A DNA stretch of 64,000 nt from contig CAWAQA010000002.1 of the NCBI GenBank assembly GCA_963784065.1, positions 310,001 through 374,000 on the forward strand, read 5' to 3'. The position numbers and the translations under genes were made by a program. This DNA is from CAWAQA01 sp963784065. GTDB lineage: Bacteria; Acidobacteriota; Vicinamibacteria; Vicinamibacterales; UBA2999. Shown piece by piece: positions 39,588 through 49,689 of the stretch. The notes under the pieces were generated by a model, which saw nothing but the letters and a program-made list of their open reading frames with translations, was not told where the DNA came from and made no database searches. Every line of letters starts with the position of its first letter. The first letter of the stretch is position 1.

Positions 39588-41088
39588 CTACTTCTGGGCG
39601 GCTTCGATCGCGCCGATATTGGCGCCGGCATCCCTGGCGTCCGTGCCGGCCGACGCGGTAAGGGCTCGACGTCGCGAGAGCGGCAAGTTGCCGGTCGACG
39701 CGCTCGACGAAGTGGTTCAGGAACTCGGCCGCCGTCGCAAAGAAGTTGTCCGCCGGATACTTCGAGGCGTTCCACCGAAGAAGACGTTGCGGCGAATCTC
39801 GGCGCCGGGAAGTACTTCGTGATCGACGTCATCCCGGCGCCAAGCCCGTCGCCGTAGATCCCGTACTGATTGTGGCGGTGCAGGTTGTTCGTGTATGTGA
39901 ACCGCTGCATCGGGCGACCGTTTCCGTTCACGACGAACCCGTCATGGTCGATGGTGTTGTGATCCACGGTCACGTCGGTGGCGCCGTTGCCGACGACGAG
40001 GAAGCCGCCGCCGCCGCCCCACTTCGCCTTGCTGACGTCGGTCAGCAGGTTGTGCCTGATCAGCGATACGCGACATCGTCTTGCTGCCGTACGTCTTGTC
40101 ACAGCCGGACAGGACGATGCCGCCGCCGACGTGGTCGAACGTGTTGTGCTGAATCGTCACGTCCTCGATCGTCGTCCATGGCGCCTTGCCGCTCTGCGTC
40201 GGCTTCAGGTTGAGCGCGTATCCCTTCTGATCCTCCTGCCACGAGTACTCGGAAGTGGTTGCCCTCGATCAGGATGCGGCGGCCGTTCTTGAACTCGAGC
40301 AGGTTCTTGACGATCCAGCTCGTCCCGCGCCACGTTGAGGTCCTTGGTGAACGTATTCCGCAGGATCCGGATGTCGGAAGGGACGAGATTCGGGATCGAG
40401 CGGGTCCGCGCCGCCGAACATGACGTTCTCGGCGGCGGCCGAGAGGTAAGTTGTTCTCGATGAGGAAAGGCCCCGGGCCGTTCCATCCGCAGATGGCTTG
40501 CGAGTCCTGGGTCGTGGACTTGACCTGGTCGATCCAGGATCCGCGGATCGTCGTGTCGCCGCTGTTGAGCGCGATTCCGCGCTTGGCGCCCTTGTCCGTG
40601 CGCCCGTGGACGTAGACGCGGTCGACGATGAGGTGGTGCGGCTGGTTTGCCGCCACCGTTTCGCTGCCGCTGCCCAACACCACGATGTCGCCGGCGCCGT
40701 TCGCGTTCGCGACGATCTCGAGGAACTGCAGCCGCCAGTAGTTCGCCTTGGCCGCTGTCTTCAACGCCGGGCTGCTGCCGGCGCCGACGATCTTCGGCAG
40801 CAGGGAGGCATGGCTCGGCGTGATCCGGGCCGTCGCCGCCGGGAACGCCGTGTCCGCTGCCGCGGAACGTAACGTGATGTAGCTCGTGCTACCCGTCTTC
40901 GCGGGAAGCGTGAAGTTCCCGGTAAACGTCGCGCCGGCGGGGAGCGTGATGACATCGCCCGGCTTGGCGCTGTTCAGCGCCGCCTGCAGGTCGCCACCCG
41001 CTGCCACGGCAATCGTGGCCGCCTCGACCGCTCCAGAGCCCAGCAGCCCGCAGATCATCAGTACACAGCTCAACAATGCGTTCTTCAA
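39588..41088 (-). CDS. Secreted right-handed beta-helix protein (about seven frame breaks)
   Basis: Begins MKNALLSCVLMICGLLGSGA with a Sec signal and a gaggt ribosome-binding site upstream (41094-41098). The N-terminus (IAVAAGGDLQAALNSAKPGD, VITLPAGATFTGNFTLPA) and the following coils (YWRLQFLEIVANANG, NSGDTTIRGSWIDQVK, ILIEGNHF, DVTIQHNTFDHVGGGIVLSG, VTVDHNTIDHDG) mark a parallel beta-helix, as in pectate-lyase-like or surface polysaccharide enzymes. The last residues GANIGAIEAAQK end at the stop at 39588. Breaks near 40443, 40405, 40325, 40250, 40070 and 39790-39690 are mostly one-base gains. Function unknown; substrate residues not identified. Confidence 0.72.
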
Positions 41089-41231
41089 TGATTACCTCGT
41101 GAGAATGGATGAAGAGTGCCGGTGGGGAACCGGCGACGGCGCGGATTTCAGTGTAAGGGCCGATCCGCCCGGAATCGAGCTGAGGCGGACGACCCGCTGC
41201 CTGGTGTCTTTTCGGTGCTTCTGCCGGCGAC

Positions 41232-42300
41232 CTACAGCTCTGCCAGCGATCCGATTGCGGCTCGCATCTCATCCACGAGCCGCTTCACGAGATCCGCCGC
41301 GCTCTCGCGGCGCGCCAGCCGCACCCCTTGTCCCGCCCAGAGCGACAGCATGTCGGCGCGCCCCTGCTTCGCCGCAGTCTGCCGCAGCGGCCGCGTCAGC
41401 GCGTTCTGATGCGGAAAGGGCAGGGCTGCGGCCGAGGCGTCGACCTCGGTCATGAAGCGATTGACGATGCCGCGGGCCGGTCGCCCGGAGAACGCCCGGG
41501 TAATCCGCGTCTCGTGCTCGCCTGCCGCGAGAATCGCCTCCTTGTAGACTCGCGGGATTCCAGCCTCTTCCGTTGTCAGGAACGCGGTACCCATCTGCAC
41601 AGCCGCGGCCCCGAGCGCGAGCGCGGCGGCGATGCCTCGTCCGTCCATGATGCCGCCCGACGCGACCACCGGAATGCTGACGGCGTCAACCATCTGGGGC
41701 ACCAGCGCCATCGTGCCGATCATGGCCTGTTCGAAGGGCACGGCAAACGACCCGCGATGGCCGCCGGCTTCGCTGCCTTGCGCGATGACCGCGTCCGCGC
41801 CGCTGCGCGCCTGGGCGACGGCCTCCGCGACGGTGGTCGCCGTGCCCATCACGAACATCCGTGGCTTCACCGCCTGCATCGCCGCGGCAGGCAGCAGGCC
41901 GAACGTGAAGCTGAAGACCGCAGCGCCGCTCTCGAGCGCCGCCGCGAACTGCTCGTCGAACGTCCGAGGCAGGCGGCGGCAGTTGCCGCGGCGGGTCGAT
42001 TCCGAGCTCGTCGTAGTACGGCGCCAGCAGCGCAAGTGCCGCATCCACGTGACCTGCGGGATGCTCCGATGAGACGGGTGCAAACAGGTTGATACCGAAC
42101 GGGCGTGTCGTCGCGCTGCGAACGGCGCGCGCCGTCTCGTGGATTTGCGCCGGCGTCGAGTACGCCGCGCCGAAGCAGCCGAGCCCGCCCGCGCTGGACA
42201 CGGCGGCGACGAGCGCCGGGGTGTCGCCGCCACCGGCCATCGGCGCCTGGATGATCGGAGCGCGCAAGGTCAAGCGCTGCAGGAAAGCGTGCTGCGTCAT
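41232..42300 (-). CDS. Nitronate monooxygenase-like FMN enzyme (one frame break)
   Basis: TIM-barrel flavoprotein of the 2-nitropropane dioxygenase/NMO family. N-terminal LRAPIIQAPMAGGGDTPALV with GGLGCFGA, then FGINLFAP. After a frame break near 41985 come VFSFTFGLLP, VIAQGSEAGGHRGSF (the family AQG.EAGGH FMN-binding motif), IPVVASGGIMDGRGIAAALA and GTAFLTTEEAG. The ATG at 42300 gives about 356 residues. Plausible activity: oxidation of toxic propionate 3-nitronate, or a related enoyl-reductase-like role. The divergent TerB-like gene starts 22 bases away. Confidence 0.85.
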
Positions 42301-42322
42301 CCCCGATGATAGGATCGCTCTC

Positions 42323-42899
42323 ATGCCCGAAGACAATCCCCTTGGCGATCGTGGCCGCGCGTTCGAGGAGGACTACTTCCGCAAGCGGGACCGCGAGCTG
42401 ATCGAGAAGATGCGCAAAGCCTCCGTGGCGGAAGACGCGCGGCGTGAGATGAGTTCCAGAACCGGCCTGCAGGATCCAGCCATGCTGCAGGAGCTCGAAG
42501 CGCTCGGGTTCACGCCCGATACCGTCGCGCTGCTGCCGCTCGTGCCGCTCGTGCAGATGGCGTGGGCGGAAGGCGGCGTCAGCGACGCTGAACGGAAGCT
42601 GATCGTCAAGCTGGCGCGCGCGCGCGCGGATCGAGGAGGGCAGCGCCGCCGATCGCCAGCTCTCCGGCTGGCTGTCGGCCCGTCCCGACCCGCAGGTCTT
42701 CGCGCGCGCCTCGCGGCTGATCCGCGCGATGCTCGATGCGCCCGCCGGCGACCACAGCCTCTCCGCCGACGATCTCGTGAAGTACTGCGAGAGCATCGCG
42801 GCAGCCTCGGGCGGGATCCTCGGCATCAATCGCATTTCGGCCGAGGAGCGCGCGCTGCTGAACACGATCGCCAACGACCTCAAATCGCGGCAATCGTGA
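42323..42899 (+). CDS. Small helical protein with a TerB-like segment (one frame break)
   Basis: Begins MPEDNPLGDRGRAFEEDYFR. Its core QMAWAEGGVSDAERKLIVKL resembles the 'A-x-ADG-x-(V/I)-x-x-x-E' motif of the TerB/tellurite-resistance fold. A frame break within a gcgcgcgcgc run (42617-42633) joins it to IEEGSAADRQLSGWLSARPD, ASRLIRAMLDAPAGD and a C-terminal helix ending DLKSRQS at the stop 42897-42899. About 191 residues. Role unknown. Divergent from the NMO gene with overlapping promoter regions. Confidence 0.6.
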
Positions 42900-42953
42900 T
42901 CGACAACGAACTGCGAGACAGAGGCACAGAGGTCCGACCAGGCGAACGCGTAC

Positions 42954-43070
42954 GGGGCCGGCTAAAGCCGGCCCCGACGTCCGGGCCGACGCTGAAGCCG
43001 GCCCCGTAGCCGGACGGCTCCGCTGACAACGTGCGACCGACCGTGCGCAGGGGCCGGCTTCAGCCGGCCC
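42954..43070. repeat. Cluster of GGGCCGGCTTCAGCCGGCCC palindromes
   Basis: ggggccggctaaagccggcccc (42954-42975; a 22-base near-perfect palindrome written here only as a core) and GGGCCGGCTTCAGCCGGCCC (43051-43070) flank half-copies (gctgaagccggccccgtagc at about 42989). The cluster lies between the convergent TerB-like and corA genes and just after a fragment of the cacagaggcacagag element (42915-42931). REP-like by structure and placement. Confidence 0.7.
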
Positions 43071-43090
43071 GACGACAACCAGCCCGATCG

Positions 43091-44108
43091 CTACAACCAG
43101 CCCGATCGCTTGAAGCCCGCATACAGGGCCGCGCACGCCATCACCATCACGACCAGGGAACCCTGGTAGCCGTAGCGCCAGCCGAGCTCCGGCATGTTCT
43201 GGAAGTTCATGCCGTAGATGCCCGCGATCATCGTGGGGACGGCGATCATGGCGGCCCAGGCGGCCAGCCGCTTCATGTGCTCGCTCTGCGCGACCGACAT
43301 CAGCGAGAGCTTGGCTTCGAGCGCCGCACTGAGGAGTTCGCGCTGGGCGTCGATGGTCTCGTTCACCCGCACGACGTGGTCGTAGACGTCGCGGAAGTAG
43401 GGACGCGATTCCGCGGGAACCTGCGGAAAGTCGAAGCGCATCAGCCGGTTGCATACTTCAACCAGCGGCGTCACGGCACGCCGGAGCGCGAGCAGGTCCC
43501 GCTTCAGCCGGTAGATGCGTGCCGTGGACTCGGTGCTGACGACCCCGTCGAGGATCTCTTCCTCGATCTCCTGCACCTGCTCCTCGTAGGTACTGCACCA
43601 CGGGCAGATACTGATCGACGACGAAATCCATCAGCGCGTAGAGCACGTACCCCGGCCCCTGCGCCAGCAGGTGAGGCGTGCATTCGCACCGCGCGCGCAG
43701 GCCGACCATCGAATGCACCGAACCATGACGAACCGTCACGACGTAGTTGCGGCCGACGAAGACGTGCGTCTCGCCAAACTCCAGCCGGCGCGATTCATGC
43801 GCCAGTTGCGCCGTGCGCAGGACCACGAACAGCGAGTTCTCGTACTGTTCCAGCTTGGGCCGCTGGTGCGCGTTGTAAGCGTCTTCAATGGCGAGGTCGT
43901 GCAGGTGAAACTGCTGCTGCACGCGGCGAAGCAGATCCTGTTCGGGCTCGACGAGGCCCATCCACACGAATCGATCGTCGCGCTCGAGCGTGCGGCCGAT
44001 GTCCTCGATCGCCACGCCAGACACGCGGATGCCCGCCGCGTAGGCGGCGCAGTCGACGAGGCCGGACGAAGAAGGCAGCGCGGTCTCGACAGCCATGGCC
44101 GCCGCCAT
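43091..44108 (-). CDS. corA: CorA-family magnesium transporter (one frame break)
   Basis: The N-terminal domain (ERDDRFVWMGLVEPEQDLLR, LHDLAIEDAYNAHQRPKLEQ, FVGRNYVVTVRHG) and, after a break near 43592, the helical stalk (LDGVVSTESTARIYRLKRDL) with two C-terminal membrane helices. The first ends in the signature YGMNFQNMPELGWRYGY (GMN motif, selectivity loop). Reconstructed length about 339 residues. CorA channels take up Mg2+ or Co2+ as pentamers. Joining requires removing one base in 'tacctacgag'. Confidence 0.9.
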
Positions 44109-44112
44109 GTTA

Positions 44113-44190
44113 CTTCCGGCTACAGCCGGAAGCCACAGACCAGCGGGCAGTCGCGGGGGCCGTCGCAGGGGCCGGCTTCAGCCGGGCTCG
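44113..44190. repeat. Two REP-like palindromes between corA and a cupredoxin-fold gene
   Basis: CTTCCGGCTACAGCCGGAAG (44113-44132) and a second copy of the ggccggcttcagccggg type (44168-44186) sit in tandem directly upstream of corA and downstream of the cupredoxin-like gene stop. Confidence 0.7.
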
Positions 44191-44192
44191 GT

Positions 44193-44577
44193 CTAGCGCG
44201 AACGGACGATCAGCTGGCCGCGGGCCTGGCTGTGGCGCTGCGTCGCTCGTCAGGTTCGAATAGAACGGGAACGTGCCGGCCCGGTCGGTCCGGAGCTCGA
44301 ACGTCGTCGATCCGCCGGCAGGGACGCGCTTCGCGACCCGATACTCGTCGATGGTGAGGCTGTAGGCTACATCCTCACTTCGAACCGTGAGCTTGACGAG
44401 GTCGTCCTGCATGACCTCGAGGCGCGCAGGCGAGAACTTGAAGTCCTTGGCGACGACCGTGAATTCACGGCGATTGGGCGCCTCCTGAGCGAAGAGGCGT
44501 ACGACGGCGGGGCCAACCAGGACGCACGCGCCCGTGCCGACGATCAGCAGCCCGATGGTGCGACGGGAGAGCTTCAT
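44193..44577 (-). CDS. Cupredoxin-fold exported protein, copper ligands not evident (one frame break)
   Basis: Signal anchor MKLSRRTIGLLIVGTGACVL, then EFTVVAKDFKFSPARLEVMQ and DLVKLTVRSEDVAYSLTIDE, a cupredoxin-like beta sandwich. Near the end, FPFYSNLTSD stands where copper cupredoxins have F-x-C-x-x-H; after a frame break near 44240 the protein ends RGQLIVRSR at 44193. The missing Cys suggests loss of a blue-copper site, or a structural homologue of the cytochrome oxidase II periplasmic domain. About 127 residues. Unshifted, it would read on to 44110. Confidence 0.65.
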
Positions 44578-44639
44578 GGTGATTGGACCGGCCGGAGCCG
44601 GCCCTCACCCAGTTTAGACGATGACCCGCGGCCGGCGGC

Positions 44640-46784
<2,145 letters not shown>

Positions 46785-46799
46785 AAGAGTGGTCGAACG

Positions 46800-47069
46800 T
46801 TACTTGCGGATGCCCAAGCGCTTGATCAGCTCGGCATAGCGCTCCGAGTCCTTGCTCTTCAGATAGTCGAGGAGTCGCCGGCGCTGGCCGACGAGCTTGA
46901 GCAGGCCGCGGCGCGAGTGATGGTCCTTCGCGTGGACCTTGAAGTGTTCGGTCAGATAGTTGATGCGCTCGCTGAGGAGCGCAACCTGAACTTCCGGGGA
47001 CCCGGTGTCTGCGTCGTGTGTCTTGTACGTTCCGATGATCCCGGTCTTCCGATCCTTGGTCAACGCCAC
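46800..47069 (-). CDS. rpsO: Ribosomal protein uS15
   Basis: 89-residue 30S protein; MALTKDRKTGIIGTYKTHDA, then DTGSPEVQVALLSERINYL and SRRGLLKLVGQRRRLLDYLK are canonical S15. It starts at GTG 47069 behind a strong ggagga site (47079-47084 region). The rpsO-pnp pair is conserved across bacteria, and pnp often shares its transcript. Confidence 0.97.
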   Translation of the reverse strand: MALTKDRKTGIIGTYKTHDADTGSPEVQVALLSERINYLTEHFKVHAKDHHSRRGLLKLVGQRRRLLDYLKSKDSERYAELIKRLGIRK

Positions 47070-47157
47070 GGTCTTTCCTCCACGTTCGGCTCAGGAAGCC
47101 TCTGGCCACCAAGCCGCCGTACTGTTGCTAACTTGCGTTCCAAAAAGAACTTACATT

Positions 47158-48069
47158 CTAAGTCAGGACGATGGCCGGGTGCAAAGAGCCGGCAGGACCT
47201 CCGTCGGTCCCCAGCGCGATCAGGTGTCCGCCCGAATCGAAGATCCGGGTCCAGTGCGGCGGGTCCAAAGGACCCGACCCGCGCCCGGAGGCCGCGTCCA
47301 TCGGACCCGGCGTGTAGTGCTCGGGCCCCAGCTGTCTGCCATGCGTCACCCGCGCGAGGCCTTCATCCGTGACCGCCACCGTCGGAAACGCCGGCAGCAG
47401 ACGTTCGAGGGGGATGACGTCGATCTCCGCGACGCCGTCGCGCAGGGCCTCGATCGACAGCGCCTCGACGAGCTTGAACTGTCCGCTGCGCGTGCGCCTC
47501 AGCGCTTCGAGGCAGGCGCCGGTGCCCACGAGGCGGCCGAGCTCGTGCGCGAACGTTCGCACGTAGAACCCCGCCGAGCATGTCAGCACGACGGTCGCCC
47601 GCTCGCCGTCGAACCCGGTCAGGTCAGCGCGCGACACCTGGACCGTGACCGGCGTCAGCACGACGTCCTCGTCGTTGCGCGCGAGGGCGTAGGCGCGGCG
47701 CCCGCCGACCTTTTTCGCGGAGTACGCGGGCGGCGTCTGCAGGTACTCGCCGCGCAACTGGTCAACGGCCGCGAGCACGGCCTCGCGCGGCGGAACGCCG
47801 CCGCCATGGCTCGTTTCCTCTCCCGTGATGTCGAACGAATCGGTCGTCAGGCCGAAGCGGATCGTCGCGTCGTAGTCCTTGTCCGACGCCGTCAGGAAAC
47901 GCACCAGGCGCGTGGCGCGTCCGCACGCCAGCGGCAGCACTCCGGTCGCCAGCGGGTCGAGGGTGCCCGTATGTCCGATCCGCTTTTCCCCGAGCGCGCG
48001 GCGGGCGACCGCCACGACGTCGTGCGACGTGAGGCCCTCGGGCTTGTCGATGACGAGAACGCCATCCAT
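47158..48069 (-). CDS. truB: tRNA pseudouridine(55) synthase
   Basis: TruB makes pseudouridine 55 in the T-loop. ATG 48069 opens MDGVLVIDKPEGLTSHDVVA; the motif GHTGTLDPLATGVL carries the catalytic Asp. YSAKKVGGRRAYALARNDED and CSAGFYVRTFAHELGRLVG follow. The C-terminal part of the frame contains the palindromic GGCGGGTCC-type element at 47245-47318, read in-frame as a Gly/Pro/Asp-rich loop (PGPMDAASGRGSGPLDPPHW) between the core and the C-terminal PUA-like strand. About 303 residues. Intact. Confidence 0.93.
   Translation of the reverse strand: MDGVLVIDKPEGLTSHDVVAVARRALGEKRIGHTGTLDPLATGVLPLACGRATRLVRFLTASDKDYDATIRFGLTTDSFDITGEETSHGGGVPPREAVLAAVDQLRGEYLQTPPAYSAKKVGGRRAYALARNDEDVVLTPVTVQVSRADLTGFDGERATVVLTCSAGFYVRTFAHELGRLVGTGACLEALRRTRSGQFKLVEALSIEALRDGVAEIDVIPLERLLPAFPTVAVTDEGLARVTHGRQLGPEHYTPGPMDAASGRGSGPLDPPHWTRIFDSGGHLIALGTDGGPAGSLHPAIVLT
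47245..47318. repeat. GGCGGGTCC-family palindrome within truB
   Basis: GGGTCC-aaa-GGACCC (47261-47275) with flanking ccgggtcc/ggacccgg arms (47246-47253 and 47313-47320) forms a nested palindrome fully inside the truB frame, encoding a disordered-looking Gly/Pro loop. Homologous non-coding copies are at 37297 and 56195. Confidence 0.6.
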
Positions 48070-48071
48070 CA

Positions 48072-48226
48072 GCAGGCAGCTGGCAGCGGGCAGCACGTAG
48101 GGGCCGGCTTCAGCCGGCCCGCGGTCCGGAGCCGCGAGTCTCTGGCCGGCTGAAGCCGGCCCCTACGACGGTGGGTCGTCAAGACGGATTGCTGCCGGCG
48201 GCCGGCTGCCCGCTGCCGGCTTTGTC
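48072..48226. repeat. Nested palindromic complex between nrnA and truB
   Basis: The outer arms are of the GGCAGC type (caggcagctggcagcgggca at 48072-48091 against gccggcggccggctgcccgc and ctgccggc at 48193-48223). Inside lies a perfect pair of REP-like palindromes, gggccggcttcagccggccc (48101-48120) and ggccggctgaagccggcccc (48144-48163), themselves inverted relative to each other. The right outer arm encodes the last residues of NrnA (SGQPAAGSNPS). Confidence 0.75.
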
Positions 48227-49195
48227 AATCTGCTCGGTGATCTTCTCGCGGAACTGGGCCTTGAGCTCGGCGATCGGGCCGGCGGCGCTGCAGCCGGACG
48301 CATTCTTGTGGCCGCCGCCGCCAAACTGCTTCGCCACCGCGTTGATGTCCACCTCGCCCTTCGACCGCATGCTGATGCGCCAGTCATCGGGTCCGTGCTC
48401 CTTGAAGAAGACCACCGCCTGGATCTCCTTCACGGTGAGCGGGAGGTTGATCAGCCCTTCGGTGTCCTCGTAGGTCCCGCCGCAGTCGCTCGCGAGCTTC
48501 TGGTCCACGTAGACCGTCGCCAGGCGGCCGGTCGGGTCGAGCTCCATCTTGCTCAGCACCGCGCCGAACAGCTTCAGGCGGCCGAGATTGTTGCTGTCGA
48601 AAATGCTCCGCGCCACCCAGGGCGGATCGACGCCCGCCTCGACGCACTGGCGGCAGATATCGAAGGTGCGCGGCGAGATGCTCGAGTAGTGGAACGATCC
48701 GGTGTCGGTCAGGATCGCGACGTAGATGTGGGTCGCAATCTCCCGCGTGAGCGGCACGCCGAGCTCCCGAATCAGGTCGAAGACCATCTCGCCACACGCG
48801 GCGGCCGACAGGTCGAACCAGTTCAGTGACCCGTACATCGAGTTGCCAAGGTGGTGATCGATGTTGATGACGAATCCGCGCTCGAGGCCCTCGACGCCCG
48901 TACGCTTGAGATCGCCCGATTCCATGACGATGACGGCATCGCCCGGGTCGTCCACGCGTTCCGCGACCTCGATCTCGCTCACACCGGGGAACACCTGCAA
49001 CGGCCCCGGCGGCTCGTCGCGGAACACCACGCGCACGTCCTTGCCCAGCTCGCGCAGCGCATACGCCATGGCCAGCGACGATCCGATGGCGTCGCCGTCG
49101 GGACGCACGTGCGAGGTGATGACGAACCGCTGCCGCCGGCGGATCTCCTCGGCAAGGTGTGCGCTGGTGGTCGATTCAGTCGCGGTCGGTGTCAT
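48179..49195 (-). CDS. nrnA: DHH/DHHA1 phosphoesterase, NrnA-type
   Basis: Bifunctional oligoribonuclease/pAp phosphatase type. N-terminal DHH domain with metal motifs ITSHVRPDGDAIGSSLAMAY and VINIDHHLGNSMYG; AILTDTGSFHYSSISPRTFD; and the C-terminal DHHA1 motif KQFGGGGHKNASGCSA with the RNA-binding Gly run. ATG 49195 gives 338 residues and overlaps rbfA by 20 bases; the longer ORF start is less likely. The last ten residues come from a palindromic element arm. It follows rbfA in the translation operon, as in many bacteria. Confidence 0.93.
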   Translation of the reverse strand: MTPTATESTTSAHLAEEIRRRQRFVITSHVRPDGDAIGSSLAMAYALRELGKDVRVVFRDEPPGPLQVFPGVSEIEVAERVDDPGDAVIVMESGDLKRTGVEGLERGFVINIDHHLGNSMYGSLNWFDLSAAACGEMVFDLIRELGVPLTREIATHIYVAILTDTGSFHYSSISPRTFDICRQCVEAGVDPPWVARSIFDSNNLGRLKLFGAVLSKMELDPTGRLATVYVDQKLASDCGGTYEDTEGLINLPLTVKEIQAVVFFKEHGPDDWRISMRSKGEVDINAVAKQFGGGGHKNASGCSAAGPIAELKAQFREKITEQIDKAGSGQPAAGSNPS

Positions 49196-49580
49196 CGGGG
49201 GCCGGTGGGGCGGCGGCGGCACGCTGCGCCTCCTCCTCGTGGAGGTCGCGCAGGATCTGCTCGATCCGGTCCTGGTGCGCGATCGATTCGTCGAAACGGA
49301 ACTCGAGCTCGGGAACGCGCCGCAGGCCCAGCACGCCGCCGATCCGCCTGCGCAGGAACGGCGTCGCGCGGTCGAGCGCCTTCTCGGTCTCGCGGCGGGC
49401 CTTCGGATCTCCGAGGCTGGTATAGAACACGCGCGCCAGCTGCAAATCCGGCGAGACCTGTACGCGCGTCAGGGTAATGAACCCGATGCCCGGGTCGTGC
49501 ACGACTCCGCGGCTGAGCAGCGCGCTCAACTCGTCGCGAATCTGCTCGCCCACCCGATCCGGCCGGTGACCTTGCGCCAT
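49176..49580 (-). CDS. rbfA: Ribosome-binding factor A
   Basis: 134-residue 30S maturation factor. ATG 49580 opens MAQGHRPDRVGEQIRDELSA, then VHDPGIGFITLTRVQVSPDL and ARVFYTSLGDPKARRETEKA with the KH-like fold, and GLRRVPELEFRFDESIAHQD. The tail is acidic and Ala/Pro-rich. The longer frame starts inside the palindromic element upstream. It lies between infB and nrnA. Confidence 0.94.
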   Translation of the reverse strand: MAQGHRPDRVGEQIRDELSALLSRGVVHDPGIGFITLTRVQVSPDLQLARVFYTSLGDPKARRETEKALDRATPFLRRRIGGVLGLRRVPELEFRFDESIAHQDRIEQILRDLHEEEAQRAAAAPPAPDDTDRD

Positions 49581-49582
49581 GT

Positions 49583-49688
49583 GTCCTAGCCGCCAGCCGG
49601 CAGCCGGCAGCCGGCAGTGCCACACGCCGGGGCCGGCGGCGGCTGCCAGCTCCGGGCGGCGCCCCGCTGGCCGCTGCCGGCTTCAGGA
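49583..49688. repeat. Self-complementary element (GGCAGCCGGC type) between infB and rbfA
   Basis: The left arm gccagccggcagccggcagc and the right arm (ctccgggcggcgccccgctg, gccgctgccggcttcagg) can pair over about 40 bases. It fills the whole infB-rbfA gap within the operon. Confidence 0.7.
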
Positions 49689-49689
49689 A

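Noticed and set aside
39551..39822. C-terminal extension of the M48 protease
   Set aside because: The extension is antisense to the beta-helix gene and follows a frame break; the alternative frame ends at 39550 with a family-like tail.
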